Assembly: GCA_023014365.1 (NCBI GenBank)
Contig: JAEBUN010000028.1
Coordinates: 186,001 to 250,000, forward strand
Reading direction: 5' to 3'
Origin: Lepiota brunneoincarnata
Lineage: Eukaryota; Basidiomycota; Agaricomycetes; Agaricales; Agaricaceae
Length of the DNA: 64,000 bases
Positions within the stretch are counted from its first letter, which is position 1. Each line of letters starts with the position of its first letter. Of this stretch, positions 46,101 to 55,938 are shown piece after piece. The notes beneath the pieces were generated by a model. The model was not told the origin of the DNA, made no database searches, and was given only the letters and a program-made list of their open reading frames with translations. A program made the position numbers and the translations under genes.

Positions 46101-48821
46101 CACCGAGGAAGGAATACGGTGAAGTCAAGACGGATGTCGTGGGTGACCGTGGGCGAGGATCGCCTGAGGCACTTGCTCCCGACTCCGTGAATGAGATGTC
46201 TACCGGTTTAATGACGGGAGAGTAGGGAGAGACCAAGGTGACTGGTGGCTGTGTTCCTGACAGATTAGACTTGTCAGACATCGGACTGGTTGCTTCTGGC
46301 CCTGGTGTAGAATGTGGACCAGTAGACATATGATCTTGATGAAACTGTGTCAATGTACTCTGCACGACAGTTGTTTTGTCAGGACTCGAGGGTGTCGCAG
46401 ACTGAGTGGGCGGTCTAGCGCCAGCGCCAGTTACGACAGTGTTTGAACTACTTGACAAAGTAAGAAGACCTTTTGGAGGACTATCAGTGATGTTCCTATC
46501 AAGGACAGTCGCAGGTGACCCGGAAAAGTCACCAGCGGGCGAACTGCCTAGTGAAACTGTTGGTGCCGGGGGATTAAGGTTATTCGGTGTATCCATTGAC
46601 AGGGTCTTGCCGTGTGTCATAATACTGCCTCCTTCTGTAATGGGCGTCAAAATCCTCTCTTGAGTACGAGCACCAGAGAAGCTCAACGGGGGCAGCTGCG
46701 GTCCTGCAGAAGATGTAATTGTGGGTGAGGCTCCCCCATTCTGTTGGTAAACGGAGCCGTTGCCGATGTTAGAAAGAGGTGGAAGTGTGGGAGGCTGGTC
46801 GGACGAGGTGCGGCCTGCTGAAGGTGGTCGTTGCTGCACCAGCTGAGGTTGCTGCTGACGCATACGTTCCGTCAAAAGATCCATCAGTCGAGACCTGATA
46901 GCTGACGTGCGGTCGTCTCTAGGATCCAGCGTCTCAACGATTTCGCGGTCAAGGAAGAGAAGCTGCAAGATATGGTCAGACAGGGCAATTATCACAAGAA
47001 ATCCGAGATACGCACATCTTTTTGGGGTCCAACAGGATACGCAAACATCAAAGAGACAGGTTCACGCGGATCCCAGGTCCAGGTCTTGGGCCTACCGTAA
47101 AGTTCAAATGCATCGTGGATCGCTAACCACCCCGTAGGTTATATACTGTTCTCAAGGTTACAACGATCATGATCAACTCACCAATAACCCACTTGAGCAT
47201 CTCCGCAGCCTGATTTCCAGAACTGCCTTCAAGTTCGGGCATCAATAAAACCCAGCCTTCCCTCGACTTCATCGACTGAGCTAACTCTTCATCACCCAAT
47301 AGCCCCTCCATCTTGATCAGCGTGCTCCTACTGATCAATTCTGGCCTTTCAGGGTAAACAGCGAATGCCTGGGTGACCTCGCGGAGGGAAAGCAGTGGCT
47401 TCCGCTTGTCTTTTGGCTTTTGGGAAACGTACATGGAAATGACGGGTTTTGCGGGACCAGTAGAACGGGGAGGACTTTGCTCACGGGAAAAGAGGTTGGA
47501 CATTCGCTTCTTTTTTGGCACAGGTGCTGGTACACTCCCAATGCCCCCATTCGGCGCGTTCGGATCAGTGAATGATGCGCCAGCACCCTCTGCCCCAGCG
47601 GCCACCACCATCCAAACACGTTTCCAGTCTGTCTGCCCTGCCATGCGAACTCTGACCCAACCTTCTAGACGACCTCGAATCAGTGTCGTAGGTACATTAG
47701 GCCCTATGTCTATGATAAGAACATAATTGATAGGGACAAGTAACTATGACTCACTGCTGAGGGTGATCCTGATCAGATGGGCTGTGTATATCTCTTCTAA
47801 CCGCGACTTTTCCCATGCAGATAGCCTCAAGGCAGCCGCCCAAGATATGAGGGCATTTGTTGATGGGCACGAGAATAGCAATAGATTGGATCCGGCAGTG
47901 TTGAGGGTAAGAACATTGGTATACCGTTTGGAAGGTTGGGTGGCGGTTGCGGGAACGGTGACTGAGCCGAGCACCTGGACGAACTGTATAGACGAAAGAA
48001 AAAAGTTAAATCGATAAAAAAGAAAAGAAAAGAGGGTGACATACTGCATCAGTAACGTTCACGTATGTCGGAGGAACCTCTCTGCCCTGGCGGCTAGCTT
48101 CTTGGATCTCCTTCATGTTCCAGATACTAAGGGTTGTACCACCCAGCTGTGCCCAAACCTCTGTCCATCCCTCATCTTTGGTAGGCTTTTGGCCATCTGG
48201 CTGCCTCTCGATGCGTCTGACCAACGGACCGGAAAAGTAAATTTTGTGGGCATGCGCGACCGTGAGGGAAACGAGGGAGCGAATCTCGGGATGGAGGGAG
48301 GCGGGCTGGGGTGAAGAGGGTTGAGCGTTCTGGGGCATGGATTGGGGAGTCTGTGAGGGTGGAGCTTGTGGTGATGATGGAAGAGCAGCAGAGGCCTGTT
48401 GCTCGGGTGGGCTGTGTTGTTGTTGAGGAAGAAGTGTGGGCTGCATGGTGGGTTGGGACGAAGTTGATGTGGGCTGGGGAGTTGCATACTGCCGTGCCCC
48501 TGAAAAAGCGCCGCTCGGATTGCTTCCTGGAATGGACAGCTTACGGGTGGGCCCAGAGTTGTTTGGGCTGTCCTGCGATTGTTTACTTGAAAGAAAAGAG
48601 AAGAAAGAAGAAGAACGAGTGTGCGATTGATGGGGCATAGCTGGGCGTTGCTGTGGCATCTGGAGGCCGTTTCCGGGTGTCGCGGAAGGGGTATGGGGGC
48701 TGGTGGAAGGGAACTGGACCTGGTTCTGCTGTGGAAGATAGTAGGCCTGGGCGGAGCCGCCCTGGTGAACGGGACCTTCCCAGGCACTGTGGGGCTGTGG
48801 ATAAGATTGGGACAAGGTCAT
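43174..48821 (-). CDS. CAF120: large PH-domain protein, CAF120/SKG3-like
   Basis: Long protein of the yeast Caf120/Skg3 type: an N-terminal PH domain followed by extended disordered sequence; Caf120 associates with the CCR4-NOT complex. It starts MTLSQSYPQPHSAWEGPV at 48821. A Gln/Pro-rich stretch precedes FSGPLVRRIERQPDGQKP, WTEVWAQLGGTTLSIWNMKE, RYTNVLTLNTAGSNLLLFS and IYTAHLIRITLS (PH), then EGWVRVRMAGQTDWKRVWM and SREGWVLLMPELEGSSG, and TWTWDPREPVSLMFAYPVG. The 2,300 nt exon at 44617-46995 encodes low-complexity sequence with acidic runs. The last exon has a Met/Gly repeat. The end at 43174 is the first in-frame stop; a final splice before it is possible. Confidence 0.78.
43805..43965 (-). 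repeat. 27-bp imperfect tandem repeat coding for MMTGGG units
   Basis: On the coding strand the unit encodes PMMTGGGVN or close variants four times, then degenerates into NPMMM repeats. On the + strand the unit resembles GGATTCACYCCTCCACCCG followed by TCATCATA. It lies inside the CAF120-like gene. Confidence 0.75.
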
Positions 48822-48885
48822 GCGATATGTATCTGACGGGCAGGAGAGGATGATGGGAAGGTTGGGTTGTGTGTTGCCACGTGAT

Positions 48886-48891
48886 AAAAAA
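48886..48891 (-). terminator. Pol III T-tract terminator
   Basis: Six A on the + strand (six T on the tRNA strand), 12 bases past the 3' end of the initiator tRNA gene. Confidence 0.6.
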
Positions 48892-48903
48892 GGCAAAAGT
48901 ATA

Positions 48904-48975
48904 TAGCAGCAACTCGTTTCGATCGAGTGACCTCGGGGTTATGGGCCCCGCGCGCTACCACTGCGCCATGCTGCT
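48904..48975 (-). tRNA. initiator tRNA-Met(CAT)
   Basis: A 72-nt cloverleaf on the minus strand. The acceptor AGCAGCA pairs with TGCTGCT, discriminator A. D arm GCGC-AGTGGTA-GCGC; anticodon stem CGGGG/CCCCG with loop CCCATAA; T arm ACTCG-ATCGAAA-CGAGT. C at position 33, and A in place of T at positions 54 and 60 of the T loop, mark it as the eukaryotic initiator rather than the elongator. It ends 83 bp upstream of the CAF120-like ATG on the same strand. Confidence 0.93.
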
Positions 48976-49112
48976 CTGCCCATCAACCGCCGCTATTCTC
49001 TCCAACACCCCGCATCACCGCCGAGTTGACAAACAACGTAGACCCCTTTATATTTTAGAATCTACCAAACTACATATTAATCTAGTGACTCCGGGTTTGC
49101 CTGGCACGCCTT

Positions 49113-49660
49113 TCAATAACCTGACAGCTCGGCATGATGAAAACATACTTTGAGATCCTCAACACCACCAAGCTCCCTTACGAGACCGTCAAAAGGGAAT
49201 TGCCGGGGCACAGCAGGTCGTTCAGGAATGCCGTAGTTTTTGAGAACAAGTGCGACCGTTGCAAAGCCAGCCATCGCGGCGAAGAGCTGGACAAGGGCTG
49301 ACTGAGCCGTTAAGCCGGTGGGGGGGATGTCGGGGCCCCACATAGACAAGGCTTCATCCTGTTCGTGAACCTGCAGGTAGTAGATCAGATGCAAGTTGCC
49401 GCGCGTACAAAGACGCCTCTCCACACCGTGTCACCATAGTTTCTCCTGAGGAGCATGTCGTCCCAGCCCCTGGCGGGTAGGTGCTGGCGGGAGACCCAGG
49501 GCAGGTCGGGGTAATCGGGAATGGGGTCCTTGACCTCGTAGGACTCGGTCTCTTCCTGGGGAGGTGTGCTGGCATACGACCGTGCGACAACGGCGCGCCG
49601 GGCAACAGTTGCAGCACGGGTGGCGACGGCCAATGGACGAAGAGGGTAACGGATGAGCAT
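49113..49660 (-). CDS. NDUFB8: mitochondrial complex I accessory subunit, NDUFB8-like
   Basis: Accessory subunit of NADH:ubiquinone oxidoreductase in the inner membrane. It starts MLIRYPLRPLAVATRAATV with an Arg/Ala-rich presequence, then YPDLPWVSRQHLPARGWDDM and LLRRNYGDTV; after the 49371-49426 intron comes HEQDEALSMWGPDIPP, a hydrophobic segment (LFAAMAGFATVALVL) and RQFPFDGLVRELGGVEDL. The conserved RRNYGDT/HEQDEAL block and single membrane helix fit the NDUFB8 (ASHI) family. A strong donor (gtatgt) follows GVEDLK at 49148, so a short last exon may lie further left; the stop at 49113 is read-through into that intron. Divergent from the methyltransferase gene across 194 bp. Confidence 0.75.
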
Positions 49661-49854
49661 GAATTAGACAAAGAGCCGAGTAGGAAAGGGTGTACTTGGG
49701 ACAAGTCTCAATGTTGTCAAGTGTTTGTGATGTTGTTCATAGTGAGTGGAGGACCCGTTCCAAGCCACTACTTACGTTTACCCCCTCATGTTTTTAAGCA
49801 CCCTGTCTCCTCTTCCCCCTTTTTTATTCCCCCCCAATTCCCTGTATCGGCGCT

Positions 49855-51832
49855 ATGGCCATTGGTGTCGAACGTGATGTTCAGGACATCCTCCTTGGCC
49901 ACAGGAAGAGCAAACGCAGCCAAGGCAGGATTCCCTATCCCGTTGCGGAGTATACCATGGACCTTGCAAATCTGTCTGTCCATTACCCACCCCCTTGCCT
50001 CTCTTCCAGCACTAACAGCCCTCCCTCACCAGTGATATCTGGGACAACATGTTCTTCGAGAGTATCTGGGGCTCCCCCACCGTCTACAACTTTCCAACCC
50101 CACCGAACCTTGTGCTGGACGTCGGCTGCAGCACAGGGTGGTGGGTAATAAACATGGCCCGGCGATGGCTAGTGCGTCTTTCGGCTCGGTCCTCAGGGCC
50201 ACTTCCTTACCACCAACACTTGATAGGACACGACATTCATCGGCTTTGATATCGCCGACATCCAGCCACACTTACCCGCATACGACCATTTTTCAGATAT
50301 CACCGATCGCATAACTTGGGTTAACGGCAATTTGTACGCACGCATTCTCCTTTACTTCCAGTTTTTCTATCTTACCCTATATTACCCAAGCCTTGATGTT
50401 TTCCCTTTCCCTGATGACCATTTTGACTTTGTCCGAGTCTCCCGAGCCGGCCTTGCTATTCCAGAAGACGAGGTATGTTACTAAGAATTTCTCGTCTCCC
50501 TGCATCAAACTAATGGAGCTTAGTGGCAATGGTTTCTCGAGGCACGTTTCTTTCCCCATTTCCGAGGTTTCTTCTTACTAGTGTGAAATAGAGCATATGG
50601 CGCATCATGAAACCAGGCGCCCTCCTCGAGGTAGGTTAGTCTATTCCTAAAACAATGTTACTGATAATCAAACCTCCCGTTCTTTCCCAGATCATTGAAG
50701 AAGACTTAATATTCCCGACGACTTCGTTTCCGGGACTTCTTCAAAACGCCTCCCCCCCTTCCCCCAGACCCCAGAGCTATCCGACACTCGAATCCCTATC
50801 ATCAGGCAATTCAAGCCCACCTGACCACAGTTGTCTGTCGCCAACGGATGAACGTCCTCAAATGCAAAGTAAATCCAAAAGTCGGAGAGCGCGCCTCACT
50901 TCCTTTGTGACATCTGTAACATCCAGGGATTCAAATCCTTCAGACTCCCTTGAGAAGCACAAACGAGGAACTTCGCCTTCCAGCAATTTTGATTACTCCA
51001 CCCACCCACAAAATCATACCAAGCTCAAAGCGGCCTGGGACGCAATGCTTACAATTCGCTTCATTTCGAACAAGGTCCATTCCATCCTCCCGTTCTACCT
51101 GTCAACCTTGTTCTCTGGTGTCGAGATTTTCCATCTCTACACCGTTCCTCTCCCTACCAATACGTCTCTCGAGTATGACCCTTGGGACGATGACGACTCG
51201 CTCTATTCTATCTCCCGACCCCGTAATACCTCTCGCAAACCCCATCCGGTCGTGCCAATCAACCCAGATAATCTCGTGAATCATCCAATTGTTACCGAGT
51301 TACCGCGGCTGCAGGCTATGGATCTCTATGAGCTAGCTGGAATGCATCTACATTATACTGTAGGATTCATCAAATCATGCAAGGAGGCTATCAAGGAGGA
51401 CTACTACCGGCTCTTCCCGGAAGAAGATTACTGGAACCCGCGGGTAGAACGAGCCGTCAATGGGGACCTGGGTGACCTATTTTTTACACCTGGGCGGCCA
51501 GACCCATTTGAGGTAGAATGGAACGATTGGGTCTGGTGAGTGTCCCGTCCCACGTACACTAAGAACGTATGTAGCTGACGATGTGAATAAATAGTGACAT
51601 GGAGGACCGTATGCGTCTACGACACCGTTTTCCGAAGCAAATGGCATGGCCCGAGCCTCGCTCTCCCCGTGGCGGGAAACCACGCTGGCGGCACTGGAGA
51701 AAGGCTGTGGACCAGCGGCTGAGTATGGAGAACCGGACTGTTTTCGAGTTCCCCTCCAACCCGTCTGACCTGTGCCGCTCTGTTAAAGCATATTTAGCTC
51801 GGAAGGGCAGCAAGCCAACAGCTACGAAATGA
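49855..51832 (+). CDS. SAM-dependent methyltransferase, fungal class I
   Basis: It starts MAIGVERDVQDILLGH. The SAM-binding motif I is NLVLDVGCSTGWWVINMAR, then FIGFDIADIQPHL, PFPDDHFDFVRVSRAGLA, WRIMKPGALLEIIEEDLIFP (post-I strand typical of the family) and a 250-residue C-terminal region with a Ser-rich insert (SKSKSRRARLTSFVTS). It ends RKGSKPTATK. The layout resembles the widespread fungal methyltransferases of the LaeA-like/UMTA group, whose substrates are mostly unknown. Introns splice cleanly; the one at 50542-50591 has a GC donor. No secondary-metabolite genes lie nearby, so no pathway can be inferred. Confidence 0.78.
50542..50591 (+). other. GC-AG intron
   Basis: CTCGAG|gcacgt to aatag|AGC. 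Removal joins EWQWFLE to SIWRIMKPGA in frame in the methyltransferase. Confidence 0.55.
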
Positions 51833-51936
51833 CATTTGTGTGCCTGTTATACCATAGAGTAGCTCGATCAAACAATTCCCCGATATGGGCATTTCGATTG
51901 TAGAACGGATTAATCAACAACTTGCATCCATCTACC

Positions 51937-53610
51937 ATGGCAGACACTGACAAGGCTACCGCACCTACTACCCCCGCAACCACCGACAAAAAACTTACCC
52001 TGACCTCCGAGGCAGATATCACCAAGTACAAGGTCAGATTTGTCCAGCTTTCTACGGGCGTGTGCTGAGTTGTGGCCCAGACTGCAGCAGACATTGTCCA
52101 CAGTGTGATCAAGAAACTCGTCGATCTATCTGTCGAGGGCGCTAAGGTCATCGATCTGTGTGTCGAAGGAGACAACCTCCTCGAACAGGGCACCGGAGCT
52201 GTATATAACAAATCGGTCAAAGGCGCCAAAGTGGGCAAAGGTGCGTTTGGCCCCTCTCTCGCAGTTTGCAGGTCGCCGACAAGCAGGCCTTGCGCGGCAT
52301 CTTCCTTGTGACCCTTGTCATCATTGGAAACAGGGATTGCGTTCCCTACCTGCATCTCTGTCAATAACGCCGTTGCCCACTTTTCTCCACTTGCGTAAGA
52401 GTCTCTCCCCAACCAACAAATGAACGCGAAAAATCTGATAATCTAGTTTCTGATCCCCCCTCTTTTTCCTCGGTCACTCAACTCGGCTAACCGCATGCAT
52501 ACGCACACACACACGAACCTAACAGTTCTGACCCCCAAGCTTCACAAACCCTTGCCAAGGGCGATGTCGTGAAAATCCAGCTCGGTGCCCACATTGATGG
52601 ATTCGCTGCGATAACGGCCGAGACGATCGTCGTCGGTGCTTCTCCAGCCGACCCCGTCACTGGTCGTCGTGCGGACGTTATCAAGGCCGCGTGGACTGCA
52701 GCCGAAGTTGCGATGCGGCTTGTCAAGATCGGGAACAGGAATTGGGCTGTTACTGAGGGTGTTACACGCGCTTCCTCAGCTTGGGATTGTAAGCCGGTTG
52801 AAGGTTTGAGCTTCCGGTTTTTTTTTTAAGTATGAGATGATTGAACTTTTCAATATGGATAGGCATGTTATCGTGTCAACAAACGCAAAATATAATCGAT
52901 GGGAAGAAACGGATTATTCTCAACCCTACAGAGGCCCAGCGAAGGGATTTCGAGGCTGCAACATTCGCGGAGGGGGAAGTGTATGGCATCGACATCCTTA
53001 TTTCTTCTGGTGAAGACGGCAAGGTCATTCGTTTATTCGGCCTATCGGAGAGCACATGAGCTGATAAATCAACTCAGGCCCGTGTGGAAGAATCGCGAAC
53101 CACGATCTACCAGAGGGATTCGGCAGTCACCTACCAGCTCAAAATGAAAAACTCTCGCGCGGTGTTTACTGAAGTTCAGAAGAAGGCGGGTTCGTTCCCC
53201 TTCAACATCCGCATACTCGAAGACGAGAAGCGCGCGCGCATGGGTCTCCAAGAAGCCGTGCAACATAGTTTAGTCAAGCCTTATGAAGTGATGTGAGTGT
53301 TTTCGTCTGTTTCTTTTTCTTTTTGTATCGGCATCGTATATGGGGCGACTTTTGCTTGCTGTGCTAATGGGATTGACGAACGAACAGTTACACACCCAAC
53401 AATACGTTCGTCGCGGGATTCCATTTCACTATTGCGCTTCTCCCTGGTGGACCATCGTTGATCACCCACCCGCCTGTTTGGTACAAGCCCGAGCTTGTCA
53501 AGACAGAAAAGGAGCTAGAGGATGAAGAATTGAAGGGACTTTTGGCGAGGAATTTGCGTCCCAGTAAGAAGAAGAACAAGAAGGCTGGAGAGGAGGCCAA
53601 GGCTGAGTGA
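51937..53610 (+). CDS. PA2G4: PA2G4/Cdb4 family protein (methionine-aminopeptidase fold, non-catalytic)
   Basis: Homologue of human PA2G4/EBP1 and S. pombe Cdb4, nucleic-acid and ribosome-associated proteins with a pita-bread fold but no peptidase activity. It starts MADTDKATAPTTPATTDKK, then TAADIVHSVIKKLVDLSVEG, GIAFPTCISVNNAVAHFSP, VVKIQLGAHIDGFAAITAE, KKRIILNPTEAQRRDFEAA, EVYGIDILISSGEDGKARV, FPFNIRILEDEKRARMGLQE and HSLVKPYEVMYTPTNTFVA. The C-terminus is Lys-rich (RPSKKKNKKAGEEAKAE), as in the family. All exons join in frame. Confidence 0.9.
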
Positions 53611-53852
53611 GTGCATTGAGGGGACTGCCCTCCCCGCTCAAAAAAGGGGGATAAAGGGCGAGGCAGTAATTATTCTATATCGTGGTATCGGAAGTATACA
53701 CGAACAGATACAGCTTGAGTACTGAACAAACGAACCCTTTCTCGTTAACACGTTGACTCGAGCCCGCTCAAGACAAGTTGATGAGTAACTGGTTTTTTTT
53801 TGCGGAGGGGTCCACGTTCAAACTGGACCCTGTATTTACTACTACGGGAAGA

Positions 53853-54326
53853 TCAGGACGGGGGGTTCTCCGCATCCTCGCTGAAGTTTTCGAGCGTCCG
53901 CACTACGAGATCAACGTTCTCAAGGAAGGCATTGACCGTTAGCCTTGCCAACCTGATCGTGAGGGTATCGAACTTGCTGCAAACACACAAGAAAGCGTAA
54001 CAATCGTCAGTATCCTCCCTACCCATTGATCAAGTAAAGCAACAAGTGTTATGTAGTTGGCAGGAGACTTGATGGGAGGAAACGAAGGGAACACAAACGC
54101 ACGCAACGAGCTTGTTCCCATCTACTATAGTCAGCTCCCGTTTGACGGCCTGTGGTTGTAGCTCCTTATCTACATCGATGACTTGCTTGGCTATGAGCGC
54201 ATGTTTGGGAGAGGCGAATGGTACTTGGACCGTTCTACACACCATATCGCCACCACTTTATGAGATCAGCGATTGAGACAACGTTAGAAGGACTTACACA
54301 GAATGCCAATCAGAAGTGGATGCCAT
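53853..54326 (-). CDS. PCC1: KEOPS complex subunit PCC1
   Basis: Small subunit of the KEOPS/EKC complex, which makes the t6A modification on tRNAs reading ANN codons. Three exons encode about 95 residues: MASTSDWHSVTVQVPFASPK, then HALIAKQVIDVDKELQPQAV, KRELTIVDGNKLVA and, after the last intron, KFDTLTIRLARLTVNAFLEN and VDLVVRTLENF, ending DAENPPS. The length and the alternating beta-alpha-beta pattern match PCC1. Both introns are normal GT-AG. The gene is too short and divided to show as one long open frame. Confidence 0.88.
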
Positions 54327-54892
54327 GAGTTGTCGAGTGCATAGATGTGATGTCACAAGACATATCAATCTCCTTGCCACCCTGAGTTAGATATGTAAGT
54401 CACTTGTCTGAGATATTCTCAAGTCGTAAAATTCAAGAACGAGTACATACAACAAAGCCTGTTGTCTACACCAAATGATACCAGTCATCCAGAACGAGTA
54501 GTTGCGCAACAAAAGTGGTACTGAGGGGGTATAGCCACTTACGTGGTCATTGTAAAGAATAAAAATATAACCAAGGAGACACCGAGAGATAGAAAACAGC
54601 AGTCGTACAACATGTACGTGGGAGAAAGCAGTATAGCTACTCAACTACCCGACGATTACCCAGCCCGTCGGACAGGAAGATACCTCTCTGACAAAAACCA
54701 GCCAGGTACTCGTAGCTTCCGTAGATTTAGGTCCCGCACTCCAAGTGCCATCAATGCCTCCAAGAGATCCGGGACCTGAACCCGCCGTAGAAATAACCTC
54801 ATAAACATACAGAACCAATGATCCAAAATTTTGTTCCAACACTGGGGGTTCAGCGAAGCATGGCTTCATGAGTAGCGTGGAAAGGGGTATCT
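54327..54892. other. intergenic, no gene recognised
   Basis: Lies between the PCC1 start and the stop of the Kre9/Knh-like gene, both on the minus strand. Short open frames on both strands have no family similarity. Confidence 0.45.
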
Positions 54893-55697
54893 TTATAGGA
54901 GGAGAGCGATGACACCAGTAACGGCGCTGAGAGCTATGGCGGGTATGCTGATACGACGGGGGATGGCAGCAGCACTGGCGAGACCATCTTTGGCGGCACC
55001 GATGGGGGCAACGGGTGTCGATGGAGTGGCAGCGGGAGGAATAGTGTTAGCAGCGACAAGACTAGACAAAGGGGTTAGTTCTTGAGTTATAAAGGAGTAA
55101 CAAGCCCTGATGAACGCACGTAGTTCCTGCGCCGATAACGGCGCCGCTACCATATACAGCGGAGGAAGCAGAGGGTATGGAGGAAGAAGGACATTCCTTG
55201 ACAGTCACCTGGAGAAACATCACAATGAGTGTCTCACGTTCTTGACTAACCACACCAGGGCAAACTCACCACACCACTCCAGCCTTCTTGACCACTAGCA
55301 TCCTCGATCGAAACTTGGACTTTTTGACCCGCCTTGAGTTCGTCGGTCTTGATGTTGGCGAAGGTCTCCTTGAAATCACCGGCGTCGACACTGGGATAAA
55401 TTAACATCAGAAAAAATAGCCGACATAGCCATTCGACATGGGAAGCTCACAGGGTATCACCACATGGGTCGTCGGCGTGAACAATGACAATGTTGTAGGG
55501 GGCTTGGGCAGGTTGCCAGGTCACCTTGACCTCTTGTCCTTTGCACTGAAGAATAGAATATGAGGGATGGGTAGGGGACAGGGTAGAGAGGAAAAACGCA
55601 CGGCAAGGATCTCGGGTGTGGAGACGGCAAAATCAGCCAAGACAGCTTGGATGGCGAGGTTGAAAAAGAGAGCGACAGTAAGGAGTGTAGAGAACAT
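54893..55697 (-). CDS. GPI-anchored Ser/Thr-rich protein, Kre9/Knh family
   Basis: Small secreted cell-surface protein. It starts MFSTLLTVALFFNLAIQAVL with a signal peptide, then DFAVSTPEILACKGQEVKV, TWQPAQAPYNIVIVHADDPC, TFANIKTDELKAGQKVQVSI and DASGQEGWSGVVTVKECP, the Kre9/Knh-type beta domain. A Ser/Ala/Pro/Thr linker leads to SIPAIALSAVTGVIALLL, a C-terminal hydrophobic tail typical of GPI attachment. It has several short introns. Such proteins are linked to beta-1,6-glucan and wall assembly; the exact role is not shown here. Confidence 0.8.
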
Positions 55698-55938
55698 CTT
55701 GTCAAGATAAGATGAAATTCGTGGGCGTTATAAGGAAGGAGGGGGGATGCGGACACGCGGAGTTGGGGAGGCGAGGAAGAACGGAAGGAAGAAGTGAAAT
55801 GAAAAACGAAACACACATAAAACAACATACGCGACAAACATGTCAAAACAATTTGAGATCAGTGCCATCAATTAGTATCCATTCCGCATTTATGGTATCT
55901 ACGCTAACACAAAAGGGAGAGATACACCCCCGCCCACA

